DNA of 15,265 nucleotides from JAGOEF01 sp029564465 (lineage in GTDB: Bacteria; Bacteroidota; Bacteroidia; Bacteroidales; ML635J-15): positions 1 to 15,265 of the forward strand of contig JAKQPY010000273.1 of NCBI GenBank assembly GCA_029564465.1. Reading direction: 5' to 3'. Both the position numbers and the translations under genes were made by a program. Positions 1-7,463 of this stretch are shown here, piece by piece (position 1 is the first letter of the stretch; each line of letters begins with the position of its first letter). Below the pieces are notes generated by a model. The model had not been told where the DNA came from and ran no database searches. It was given only the letters and a program-made list of their open reading frames with translations.

Positions 1-4
1 TTTC

Positions 5-33
5 TTGCCATTCACAACAAAATCCTATCTTTA
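5..33 (+). promoter_or_regulatory. possible Bacteroidota-type promoter of the nrnA-nadD operon
   Basis: TATCTTTA at 26-33 matches the Bacteroidota -7 consensus TAnnTTTG at 7 of 8 positions. A TTG at 5-7 lies 18 bases upstream, close to the expected -33 spacing. The start codon at 52 would then have a leader of roughly 10-15 bases. The window begins only a few bases upstream, so the context cannot be judged and a chance match is possible. Confidence 0.3.
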
Positions 34-51
34 TGGGTTTAATTTCAGTGT

Positions 52-1077
52 ATGGCCTTTATCAGGAAGAATAGTGCCGAATTGATGCAACTGAACGAAT
101 ATCTGAAGTATTCGAAGCATCCGGTTATTATACCCCACGAAAACCCCGATGGGGATGCCATCGGTTCAGCCCTGGCTGTGTATCATATATTGAGATTGAG
201 CCATGCAAGTCCGGTGGTGATATCGCCGAACAATTTTCCTGATTTTCTGAAATGGATGCCCGGTGCCGACAGCATTATTATTGCCAACCGCCGGCTGAAT
301 AAAGCCAAAGAGCTTATCGCAAAAGCTGATTTAATCATTTACGTCGATTTCAACGAAATCAGCAGGATGGCAGAGCTTGCCCCTATATTGCAACAAAGTA
401 ACGCTCCCGTGATTCTTTTTGATCATCACCCAAACCCGGCCGGAACATACTCGCTTGTTTTTCATTCAACCGAAGCCAGTTCAACGGCTGAATTGATATT
501 TGAAACTTTCGAAAAGGCCGGTTTCTCAGGAAAGATGAATATCGAAGCTGCCGAATGTTTGTATGCCGGCATTATGACCGACACCGGTTCATTTAATTTT
601 AATTCGTCTAATGCCAGTACTTTCAGGGTGGTGTCGAAGCTGTTGAAAGCCGGCATTAACAAAGACGACATTTTCGATAAGGTGTACAATAATTTCTCGG
701 CTTCGCGGATGCGATTGCTGGGATATGCACTGAATGAGAAGATGACGGTTCTGCCCCCTTATAAAACGGCGTTTATCAGCCTCAGCATGAAAGACTTGGC
801 CGATTACAACTACGTAGTGGGCGATACCGAAGGCTTTGTGAACTATCCGCTTTCGGTGGCCGGAGTGAGGGTATCGGCGATTTTCATCGAGCGCCCCGAC
901 CATATCAAAATATCGTTCCGTTCGAAAGGCAGTTTTCCGGTGAACCGTTTTGCATCTGCCTATTTTAATGGCGGAGGCCACCTGAATGCCGCCGGAGGTG
1001 AATATAAAGGAAGCCTTGCCGAAGCCATTGAATTGTTTGTGAAACACATAAGCCTGCAGCAAGATGAAATTAAATAA
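52..1077 (+). CDS. nrnA: DHH/DHHA1 family phosphoesterase, NrnA-type oligoribonuclease / pAp phosphatase
   Basis: A 341-residue cytoplasmic protein with the full DHH phosphoesterase signature. Motif I is H29-x-N31-x-D33-x-D35 in HENPDGDAIGSALA. D99 lies in the second metal-site strand, the DHH triad is D124-H125-H126, and D177 lies in MTDTGSF. The C-terminal DHHA1 domain carries the glycine-rich substrate loop GGGHLNAAGG at 307-316. Family members are Mn-dependent enzymes that degrade very short RNAs (nanoRNA) and often dephosphorylate 3'-phosphoadenosine 5'-phosphate. Length and motif order fit NrnA rather than the much longer RecJ. The protein has no signal peptide. It opens a run of overlapping genes: its last 14 bases overlap the next lipoprotein gene, implying co-translation. 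The family call is secure; whether the substrate is nanoRNA, pAp or a cyclic dinucleotide product is not visible. Confidence 0.9.
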   Translation: MAFIRKNSAELMQLNEYLKYSKHPVIIPHENPDGDAIGSALAVYHILRLSHASPVVISPNNFPDFLKWMPGADSIIIANRRLNKAKELIAKADLIIYVDFNEISRMAELAPILQQSNAPVILFDHHPNPAGTYSLVFHSTEASSTAELIFETFEKAGFSGKMNIEAAECLYAGIMTDTGSFNFNSSNASTFRVVSKLLKAGINKDDIFDKVYNNFSASRMRLLGYALNEKMTVLPPYKTAFISLSMKDLADYNYVVGDTEGFVNYPLSVAGVRVSAIFIERPDHIKISFRSKGSFPVNRFASAYFNGGGHLNAAGGEYKGSLAEAIELFVKHISLQQDEIK

Positions 1078-1624
1078 ATTCAATCAGCTATTCGCCCTGA
1101 TTTCACTGTTCGCGGCAGCAGCCTGCACTGGAGACAAGCAACCGAACAATCAGGAAAACGCCATCGGATTTTCCGAAATCAAGCAGTATTATCAAAAGCC
1201 ACTCATCGAAATGAACCGCGATATGATTGCTGTGCAGGATGAAATGATTCAGGGGTATATTTCGCGCCATAAATGGGAAATGGAGCAAACCGGAAGCGGC
1301 CTGTATTACCAGATTTATCAGGAAGGAAAGGGTGAAAATCCGGGCGATGGCAGTCGGGTGGAATTTGCCTACACCATGTGGCTTCTCGACGGAACCCTGC
1401 TGTACACTTCCGATTCAACGGGAAACCGCGAAATTCTTATCGGGCATAATAATGACGAAGCCGGTATTGACGAAGGACTCCGGCTGATGAAACCCGGTGC
1501 TAAAGCCCGGTTTATTCTACACCCGCATCTGGCATTCGGCGTTCCCGGCGACGGATACAAGGTGCCTTACCGTGCGATTCTGGTGTACGACATTGAATTA
1601 ATATCAATTAAGAACGAAATATGA
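1064..1624 (+). CDS. GldI-like FKBP-type peptidyl-prolyl isomerase lipoprotein with degenerate active site
   Basis: A 186-residue lipoprotein. The signal peptide ends in AAAAC, so C21 is the likely lipidated residue. A helical linker (about 40-75) precedes one FKBP domain (about 78-182), recognisable from GSGLYYQIYQEGKG, the EGLRLMKPGAKARF stretch and the final VYDIELI strand. Length and layout resemble GldI, the lipoprotein PPIase associated with gliding motility and type 9 secretion in Bacteroidota; this is a family resemblance, not proof of motility. Aligned to FKBP12, Y26 is kept (Y103), but F36-D37 become L113-Y114, the floor Trp59 becomes I135 and Tyr82 becomes F158. Weak or no isomerase activity is therefore likely, and a chaperone-like role is more plausible. 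The gene overlaps nrnA by 14 bases and the next FKBP gene by 4 (ATGA). Confidence 0.82.
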   Translation: MKLNKFNQLFALISLFAAAACTGDKQPNNQENAIGFSEIKQYYQKPLIEMNRDMIAVQDEMIQGYISRHKWEMEQTGSGLYYQIYQEGKGENPGDGSRVEFAYTMWLLDGTLLYTSDSTGNREILIGHNNDEAGIDEGLRLMKPGAKARFILHPHLAFGVPGDGYKVPYRAILVYDIELISIKNEI

Positions 1625-2484
1625 AAGTCAGGTTATTGATGTTTGTTGTGGTGAGCAGTCTGCTTGCCATTGCCTGTGGTAACGACAAAAACGGGTTCAA
1701 AAAAGCCGGCAGCGGACTGGAATATAAGTTTATTAAAGAAAACCCTAATTCCGCACTACCGACTATTGATCAGGTGGTTATTCTCAACATCGAAATCACT
1801 ACCGAAAAAGGTGATGTATTGTTTTCGAGTGCCGAATCGGGACGTAAATACCTCAAAAAGCTGAATGCTCCTTCGCACCCGGGCGGGTCGTTCGAAGATG
1901 CCATTGCAATGATGCATCAGGGCGATTCAGCCGTGTTCCGTATTGATGCGTATAACTATTACACGTATACCGAAAAACTCGAAAGGCTTCCCGATAAGGT
2001 AAAAAAAGGCGATAAGCTGATTTTCAACATCGGGCTTGTCGAAATTTTAAGCTCCACCCGATACGACGATGTACTGGTCGATCAGTATCATAAAGACGAA
2101 GCGACCGAAATGCAACTGCTAAGCGATTATTTAAAGCGCACGAATATAACCGGTTCAGCCCTTCCATCGGGTTTATATTATATCGAGCAGCAAGCCGGCA
2201 AAGGAAAACAGGCGGTTAAGGGCCGAAAAGTAAAGGTTCATTATACGGGAACCTACATCGACGGCAGCGTTTTCGACACCTCGCTTGATAAAAGCCCGAT
2301 TCAGTTTACCCTGGGGAACGGTGAAGTAATCGATGGTTGGGAAGAAGGATTGTTGTTGATGAAGGAAGGCGGTAAGGCCCGGTTTATCATTCCGTCGAAA
2401 CTTGCCTATGGCGACAAGGGGAAAAACGAAATACTTCCGTACACTACCTTAATTTTCGATGTTGAGTTAATTTCGGTGCAATGA
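1621..2484 (+). CDS. tandem-domain FKBP-type peptidyl-prolyl isomerase lipoprotein, second domain canonical
   Basis: A 287-residue lipoprotein (signal peptide with an AIAC lipobox, C19) carrying two FKBP-like halves. The N-terminal half (about 31-145) is degenerate: it starts with SGLEYKFI, has APSHPGGSFEDAIAMM at 83-98, and an inserted YNYYTYTEKLERLP segment before the last strand. The C-terminal half (about 181-286) is a textbook FKBP. It keeps Y208, F218, D219, F229, V236, I237, W240, Y263 and F279, matching the FKBP12 pocket residues Y26, F36, D37, F46, V55, I56, W59, Y82 and F99. It is the only one of the three neighbouring FKBPs with a complete pocket and so the most likely active prolyl isomerase. 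It should act on periplasmic or outer-membrane clients. The start overlaps the previous gene by ATGA, and its own end overlaps the next gene by four bases. Confidence 0.88.
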   Translation: MKVRLLMFVVVSSLLAIACGNDKNGFKKAGSGLEYKFIKENPNSALPTIDQVVILNIEITTEKGDVLFSSAESGRKYLKKLNAPSHPGGSFEDAIAMMHQGDSAVFRIDAYNYYTYTEKLERLPDKVKKGDKLIFNIGLVEILSSTRYDDVLVDQYHKDEATEMQLLSDYLKRTNITGSALPSGLYYIEQQAGKGKQAVKGRKVKVHYTGTYIDGSVFDTSLDKSPIQFTLGNGEVIDGWEEGLLLMKEGGKARFIIPSKLAYGDKGKNEILPYTTLIFDVELISVQ

Positions 2485-3473
2485 GGCAGATCGTAATAAT
2501 ATTAAGCATTTGTACGTTCATGATGGCATCGTGTACGCCCGACGCCAAGGCTCCTGCACAACTTAAAAAACTGAGCCTCAGGATTCCTGCCATCGACAAA
2601 GATTATATAGGCGGAGCCATCCTGCATTTCGATGCCGAAGGCAACATGGTATTGCAGGATTTAAACCGTGAAAACATGTCGTTTAGTCAAACCCCGTCAG
2701 GGTTGCAATATAAGTTTATCGGAAAGCGCAATATGCGCAGGCCGCTGATTGGAGATGTACTCGAGTTGGATATGAAATACTATCTGAATGATGACTCGTT
2801 GCTGTTCGATTCGCGAAACAGCGAAACTGCATTCAGAATGCGCATGGACCCCCCGTCGCATCCGGGCAGCATCGAAGAAGGCTTTCTGATGATGGCCGAA
2901 GGCGATAGTGCCGTTTTTAAAGTGGATGCCAGCAGCTTTTATACCTACACACGCAAATTGGTAAAACTGCCTTCATTCATCAGGCAGGGTGACAAGGTGG
3001 TATTTCACGTAGCCATGCGAAAGGTAATCGCACAAGAAGACTTCAGTCTTGCGATGTCGGATACCGACCGGAGATATGCCGCCGACGAACTGAGTATGAT
3101 AAACCGTTTTTTACTCGCCGAAGAATTGAATATCGAACCTCAAAAAAGCGGTTTATATTTTATAAGTTTAAAAAACAAAGGCAGCAAAAAACCAAGAGCG
3201 GGTGGTAAAGTCGAAATATATTACAACGCCATGTTTCTCGATGGCGGGGCTTTCGACGCGGTTGAGCCCGACACGCCACCCTTTAGCTTCACCATGGGAG
3301 CCGACGAGGTGATTCCTGGTCTCGAAGAAGCTGTCGGGTTAATGACCGAGGGTGAAACTGCACTGGCGATAATACCTTTCCGACTGGCCTATGGGTCTGA
3401 AAGATATGGCGACATACCTCCCTACTCTACCCTGATTTTCGAAATAAGCTTAAGTAAAGTGAATGCAAAGTAA
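2481..3473 (+). CDS. tandem-domain FKBP-type lipoprotein, catalytic Trp replaced
   Basis: A 330-residue lipoprotein (MASC lipobox, C18) with the same two-half layout as its upstream neighbour, evidently a paralogue. The N-terminal half (about 72-185) shares PSHPG at 125-129, MMAEGDSAVFKVDA, and the inserted FYTYTRKLVKLP segment with the preceding protein. The C-terminal half (about 222-326) is FKBP-like: Y248, F258, D259, F270, V277, I278, Y304 and F320 are kept, but the Trp forming the floor of the pocket is L281. Reduced isomerase activity is expected, although some FKBPs with Leu at this position remain active. An extra 50-residue stretch follows the lipobox, longer than in the neighbour. 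The ATG lies within the previous gene's stop (ATGA), and its last 11 bases overlap nadD, so translation is probably coupled along the operon. Confidence 0.85.
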   Translation: MRQIVIILSICTFMMASCTPDAKAPAQLKKLSLRIPAIDKDYIGGAILHFDAEGNMVLQDLNRENMSFSQTPSGLQYKFIGKRNMRRPLIGDVLELDMKYYLNDDSLLFDSRNSETAFRMRMDPPSHPGSIEEGFLMMAEGDSAVFKVDASSFYTYTRKLVKLPSFIRQGDKVVFHVAMRKVIAQEDFSLAMSDTDRRYAADELSMINRFLLAEELNIEPQKSGLYFISLKNKGSKKPRAGGKVEIYYNAMFLDGGAFDAVEPDTPPFSFTMGADEVIPGLEEAVGLMTEGETALAIIPFRLAYGSERYGDIPPYSTLIFEISLSKVNAK

Positions 3474-4062
3474 ACGCACAGGTTTGTTTTTCGGGTCGTT
3501 TAATCCGGTTCATATCGGACACCTGGCTATTGCCAACTATTTTGTTGAGTTTTCGGGAATCGCAGAATTGTGGTTTGTGGTCAGTCCGCAAAATCCCTTT
3601 AAAGAAAAAAACAGCCTGTTACCCGAGCGTCAGCGCCTGCACATGCTCAATCTTGCCATTGGCAGCGACCCGCGTCTGAAGACATGCGATATAGAATTTA
3701 CCTTACCCAGACCGAACTATACGGTTGACACCCTGACCTATCTGCGGGAGAAACACCCCGACAATACTTTTGCACTGATTATGGGTAGTGATAACCTGGC
3801 CGGTTTTCACAAGTGGAAAAACTATCAGGAAATTATCAAACATCACCCACTCATGGTGTACCCGCGTCCGGGCTTCGACAAATCCGGCATGAGCAACACA
3901 CATCATGCCGAATGGGTCATGGCACCGCAAATGGACATTTCTTCGTCGGTGTTACGTAAAGCTATTATGGATGGGCATAACATGAAGTACTACTTTGCCG
4001 AAGCAGTATGGAATTATATCGACGAGATGAATTTCTTTAAGACGGGTAAGCCATCTAGCTGA
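3463..4062 (+). CDS. nadD: nicotinate-nucleotide adenylyltransferase
   Basis: A 199-residue cytoplasmic enzyme that joins nicotinate mononucleotide and ATP to give deamido-NAD, a late step of NAD synthesis. The nucleotidyltransferase signature is clear: GLFFGSFNPVHIGH at 7-20 holds the HxGH motif (H17, H20). MGSDN at 107-111 is the conserved substrate loop, and ISSSVLR at 159-165 is the C-terminal ISSTxxR-type phosphate-binding motif. Length is normal for bacterial NadD. The ATG at 3463 is favoured because the motif begins only a few residues later; this makes an 11-base overlap with the upstream FKBP gene. It closes the operon and its last eight bases overlap, tail to tail, the end of the opposing gene. 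Confidence 0.95.
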   Translation: MQSKRTGLFFGSFNPVHIGHLAIANYFVEFSGIAELWFVVSPQNPFKEKNSLLPERQRLHMLNLAIGSDPRLKTCDIEFTLPRPNYTVDTLTYLREKHPDNTFALIMGSDNLAGFHKWKNYQEIIKHHPLMVYPRPGFDKSGMSNTHHAEWVMAPQMDISSSVLRKAIMDGHNMKYYFAEAVWNYIDEMNFFKTGKPSS

Positions 4063-4079
4063 GTACCCGTTCGGGTTTT
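4042..4079 (+). terminator. possible hairpin terminator at the convergent gene ends
   Basis: ACGGGTA at 4042-4048 is perfectly complementary to TACCCGT at 4064-4070. The stem can extend inward through AGC (49-51) and GCT (58-60) around a six-base loop, leaving GAG unpaired on one side. A competing small hairpin, ACCC-GTTC-GGGT at 4065-4076, is followed by TTT. The structure lies over the stop codons of both converging genes, where termination in both directions is expected. The T run is short, so this is only a candidate. Confidence 0.3.
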
Positions 4080-7066
4080 AGAATCACACCCACTCCCTTT
4101 TTACCATCAATATAAATCTTTGCCGGATGTGCAAAACGAATGAGTTTCAAGCGGTCTGATTCATAAACGGGTTTACGGCGGTTGAGAAACGACAGGTCAT
4201 AAAAGCCATCCTGAACACAGGGATTGATATTAAAGTAGCCCACCCTGAACGAAGTCAGGTTTTGGAAAAAGTGGGTACCCTGACTCGGGTCAATCTGGTA
4301 ATTTTGCAAGGCAGTTTCCACCAGAATTCTCACACCCGAAATCTGGGACCATTTAACCGGAATGCCCAGAAAATGGTCGGAAGAACCCCAACGTCCCGGA
4401 CCAACAAGAATATAATTGCGTCTCATTTTTACCAACTGCTCATTTAAGGCGCCTATCTCCAGGGCCAACAGGGGATTATCGGCGGGGTTGAAATTCTCAC
4501 CGCGAACATAAATCAGGTCGTGAACATCTTCGATAACCCCGTTGCCTAATGCACTGTAGCTGGTAATAATCGTACTTTCCTTAGGTATCGTGTTCACATC
4601 AATGGGGATGGTTTCCTTGTTCTCGACTATGGGGCGAATTTGCAACAAATGAAGAATGGATTTCCCCTTACCAATATTATCGAAGGATACGGCAAATTCT
4701 ATTTCAACGGGGTTGCTCATTTCTTTCTGGCCGATTTCGAGAACGTCCGAAATAGCGTCCATCAAAGGAAGGTTTTTATACTTGAGTATATTGGCAAAGC
4801 TGACTACCTTTTTCCCTCCCGGATACAGACCATCGCGCAGCATGTGGTCGTTGTAATCGTAGGTGGATACAATATTGTGCAACACCCCGTGAGCCTCTGC
4901 CGTTTTCATGTCGAGTTTCAACAGGTTAATGCCATCGTTGGTCGAAATTTTAAAGCTGTCTTCGTTCAGATCGAGAGCAAGGAAATAATTCTGGGTTTCT
5001 TTCATCGCTATTTCGGGGCTGCTCAACTGCAGTATTTTTTTCGGATGCTTGGGCGATACACGCAACGACATTCCGCCATCGACGATATATTTACCCAGTC
5101 CCAGTGCAAGGTTAACGATTCCTTCTTCGGGTTTTTCCTTTCCAATCGGGTAAAAATTGATCGACCGGGCCACACCGGATATTTCGGGATAAAATGTTTC
5201 CTCTCGTTTTTTACCACATACCTCCTGTAGCACAACCCCCATTTTCTCCTCATCAATTACATTCTTGGTTGCCGCCATATATGCCTTGCTTTCTTTGTAA
5301 TACACCGAAGCATAAACACTCTTTATTGCATCGGTAAGCATGTGCAGGGTATGATCAACATTACGGGTATGCGGTATCATATAGGTGGAGTAAATACCTG
5401 CAAACGGTTGGTAATGGCTATCTTCGAGCAGACTTGAAGAGCGCACGGCGAGCGGGTTTTTTACAATCGTGATGAATTTTCTTAAGTCTTTCAGAAATGC
5501 CTGCGGAAAACTTGCCTGAACAAATGCGTGGAGAATTTCATCATCGCTCAGGTTCGACATGGCCGTTTCGTACAACTGATTCGACTCCATAAACTGGTCG
5601 AAAACCTCGGTCGTAATTACCAGGGTACGCGGTATGGTAATGTGCAGGTTCGAATATTTATTACGCAGGTTGTTACGCGAAATCAAATTGTCGATAAAAG
5701 CCAGCCCCCGAGCTTTACCGCCCAGAGAACCGTCGCCCAGGCGGGTGAACAACAGGTATTTATCGTATTCATCACGATAGAACTTAGCAATAACACCCCG
5801 CGCACTGTTGAAACGATACCACGAAATAGTATCATGAACGTACATTTTCAGCTCGGTGGCTGATTTAAAATCGCTGGCATTAATGCCTTCGAAAAGACGA
5901 GCAATGCTAAATAAGGCCCGGGCTTTTAACCAGCGCGAAAAAAAGTGCATTCTGGCACGGTCGAGAATTACCTCATCGGGAATGTGCATAATGCATTCCT
6001 GCAAATCCTTGATATTGGTAACCCGTGCAATTTCTTCGCCTGTATCGGGGTGCCTGAAAATAAAATCGCCAAATGCAAATTCCTCGAGAATCACCCTTTT
6101 CAGATCGAAGAGAAAAGTTTTGGAATATTTATTTAAAAAAATTGCCCCGTGCCGAATGGCCTTTTCCTCGTTATCAGCTTCTGACGACTGAATAATTACC
6201 GGCAGAAAACTGTTTTCTTCACGTATTTTACGCAGGAGATGAAAACCTGCTTCACGGTCGTGCCTGCCCTTACGCGGATAGCGTACATCGGTAATAACCC
6301 CCAACAGGTTCGTCTTATATTTTTCGTAAAGCTCCACTGCCTGCTCGAAATTGGTAGCCATGAGCAACTTAGGCCTGCCCCGCATTCTCACGTTTTTCTC
6401 ATGTTCGTTCAGCCCTTCCGAAACATAAGTTTTCGCCTGGGTGATGAGCATTTTATAGAGATTGGGCAGGTAGCTGGAATAATATCGAAAAGAGTCTTCA
6501 ACCAGAATGATGGTCTGAACTCCCACAATTTTGGCATCATAATCAACATTGAGTTTATCTTCGAGAAGTTTGATAATGGCGAGCAAAATGCCAACGTCGC
6601 CCAGCCAGCAGAAAATGTAATCAAATATTTTTTCTTCCATGCTCTCGAGGCGCTGATTTACTTCGCGCGAAAATGGGGTGAGCACCACAATGGGAATCCC
6701 CGGATAATTTTCCTTTATTTCTTTTGATAGTTCAAAGGGATCACGGTCAACCAGGCTCAACATGGTAATAACCAGATTAACTTTCTCCTGCTCCAGCACC
6801 TCCATGGCTTCTTCGGCCGAGGTAACCTGAATTATTTCGGGAGGAAAACGCAGGTTCAGCGAAACATATTCATTAAACAACTGGGCATCGATACGTCCGT
6901 CCTCTTCCAGAATAAATGCATCGTAGGGGCTGCAAATCAGCAACACGCGGTAAATGCGTTTTCGCATCAATTTGTTGAAGGCAGTACGCTCAAAATAGTA
7001 ATTATCGAGGTTGTCGCTTTGGTAAAACTTTTCCTTTACAGTTAATATTTTTGTTTGCTCACCCAT
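4055..7066 (-). CDS. dual receiver-domain protein fused to a PEP-synthase-like ATP-grasp domain
   Basis: A 1003-residue cytoplasmic protein. Residues about 38-170 form a receiver-like fold in which the phospho-acceptor position after the third strand is M102 (NLVITMLSLVDRDPFEL), so it is probably not phosphorylated. Residues about 183-330 form a second receiver with an intact acidic site: E190-D191, D260 in VITDVRYP, S294/S295 and K313. After a helical segment comes a PPDK/PEP-synthase N-terminal ATP-grasp domain: GGKARG at 449-454, AVRSSSLLEDS at 540-550, FAGIYSTY at 555-562, and EIEFAV through LLQIRP at 788-811. A family-specific tail has GPGRWGSSDHFLGIPVKW at 889-906. I see no phosphohistidine TSH-type motif and no PEP-binding barrel, so pyruvate-to-PEP conversion is doubtful. 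Automated labels often read 'phosphoenolpyruvate synthase'. It may be a phosphorylation-gated kinase or phosphotransferase with an unknown target. It is monocistronic here. Confidence 0.85.
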   Translation of the reverse strand: MGEQTKILTVKEKFYQSDNLDNYYFERTAFNKLMRKRIYRVLLICSPYDAFILEEDGRIDAQLFNEYVSLNLRFPPEIIQVTSAEEAMEVLEQEKVNLVITMLSLVDRDPFELSKEIKENYPGIPIVVLTPFSREVNQRLESMEEKIFDYIFCWLGDVGILLAIIKLLEDKLNVDYDAKIVGVQTIILVEDSFRYYSSYLPNLYKMLITQAKTYVSEGLNEHEKNVRMRGRPKLLMATNFEQAVELYEKYKTNLLGVITDVRYPRKGRHDREAGFHLLRKIREENSFLPVIIQSSEADNEEKAIRHGAIFLNKYSKTFLFDLKRVILEEFAFGDFIFRHPDTGEEIARVTNIKDLQECIMHIPDEVILDRARMHFFSRWLKARALFSIARLFEGINASDFKSATELKMYVHDTISWYRFNSARGVIAKFYRDEYDKYLLFTRLGDGSLGGKARGLAFIDNLISRNNLRNKYSNLHITIPRTLVITTEVFDQFMESNQLYETAMSNLSDDEILHAFVQASFPQAFLKDLRKFITIVKNPLAVRSSSLLEDSHYQPFAGIYSTYMIPHTRNVDHTLHMLTDAIKSVYASVYYKESKAYMAATKNVIDEEKMGVVLQEVCGKKREETFYPEISGVARSINFYPIGKEKPEEGIVNLALGLGKYIVDGGMSLRVSPKHPKKILQLSSPEIAMKETQNYFLALDLNEDSFKISTNDGINLLKLDMKTAEAHGVLHNIVSTYDYNDHMLRDGLYPGGKKVVSFANILKYKNLPLMDAISDVLEIGQKEMSNPVEIEFAVSFDNIGKGKSILHLLQIRPIVENKETIPIDVNTIPKESTIITSYSALGNGVIEDVHDLIYVRGENFNPADNPLLALEIGALNEQLVKMRRNYILVGPGRWGSSDHFLGIPVKWSQISGVRILVETALQNYQIDPSQGTHFFQNLTSFRVGYFNINPCVQDGFYDLSFLNRRKPVYESDRLKLIRFAHPAKIYIDGKKGVGVILKPERVLS

Positions 7067-7092
7067 TGGTTCAATTTTTGATGTAATTTACA

Positions 7093-7100
7093 TATATTTA
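7093..7100 (+). promoter_or_regulatory. possible -7 box for the repeat-protein pair
   Basis: TATATTTA matches TAnnTTTG at 7 of 8 positions and lies 21 bases before the ATG at 7122. TTG triplets occur upstream (7078-7080 and 7066-7068), but neither sits at the ideal distance. Assigned mainly by position in the only intergenic space before the gene. Confidence 0.3.
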
Positions 7101-7108
7101 CAAAAATA
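7101..7108 (-). promoter_or_regulatory. possible -7 box for the receiver/ATP-grasp gene
   Basis: Read on the minus strand this is TATTTTTG, a full match to the Bacteroidota -7 consensus TAnnTTTG. It lies about 35 bases before the start codon at 7066. No good TTG was found at the -33 position. It abuts the candidate plus-strand box, so the two divergent transcripts may compete or be co-regulated. Confidence 0.4.
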
Positions 7109-7121
7109 AAAACTGATTGCT

Positions 7122-7463
7122 ATGAAAAAATTAATCTTTACAGTTTTAACGGCATGTTTTGCATTTGCATTGAGTACGAATGCGCAAAAAGTATATAGCT
7201 GCGAATATAAAAGCGATGCAAAAGTAAAAGTTTATGTTTGCGATTATAAAAGCGATGCCGACCTGGTGGTGTATAAATGTGATTATAAGAGCGACGCCAC
7301 AGGCAATGATGGCAAATGGTATTTTTGCGATTACAAAAGCGATGCAGATAAAACCATTTATTTCTGCGATTATAAGAGCGATGCCGACCTGCTGATTTAT
7401 TTCTCGGAATATAAAAGCGATGCGGGTTGGAAGAACACTTCGAAGAAACAACTGATGTACTGA
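7122..7463 (+). CDS. exported YKSDA-repeat protein, DUF6150 / 7(1) septoil-knot type
   Basis: A 113-residue secreted protein. A signal peptide of about 22 residues ends in STNAQ. The mature part is almost entirely six copies of [CS]-[ED]-YKSDA, with YKSDA at residues 29, 42, 55, 71, 84 and 97, a spacing of 13-13-16-13-13. Linkers alternate hydrophobic residues as in beta-strands (KVKVYV, DLVVYK, DKTIYF, DLLIYF); the long third linker contains GNDGKWYF, and the chain ends in AGWKN. From memory, this pattern is that of the small Bacteroidota family DUF6150, renamed for its deeply knotted 7(1) (septoil) fold. The function is unknown. Five of six repeats begin with Cys (C27, C40, C53, C69, C82) and the sixth with Ser, making a regular thiol ladder in an exported protein. 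The stop TGA overlaps the next start by one base (TGATG), implying coupled translation. Family assignment is likely; any function is open. Confidence 0.8.
   Translation: MKKLIFTVLTACFAFALSTNAQKVYSCEYKSDAKVKVYVCDYKSDADLVVYKCDYKSDATGNDGKWYFCDYKSDADKTIYFCDYKSDADLLIYFSEYKSDAGWKNTSKKQLMY
7200..7424 (+). repeat. six in-frame tandem repeats encoding C/S-E/D-YKSDA
   Basis: Six units with period 39 bases (48 across the third linker). The core is close to GATTATAAAAGCGATGC with mostly synonymous or E/D changes between copies, while the spacers differ freely. The repeats are strictly in frame and coding; they are not a CRISPR array. Confidence 0.9.

Noticed and set aside
589..1083. 164-codon minus-strand open frame opposite nrnA
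   Set aside because: It is antisense to the DHHA1 domain with its conserved GGGH loop; no independent evidence of coding.
4640..5230. 196-codon plus-strand open frame inside the receiver/ATP-grasp gene
   Set aside because: It is antisense to conserved ATP-grasp motifs and has no recognisable protein features.
7427..7462. Upstream ATG extending the second knot-type gene by 12 residues
   Set aside because: It would put an acidic stretch ahead of the signal peptide and overlap the previous gene by 37 bases; the ATG at 7463 gives a proper signal peptide.
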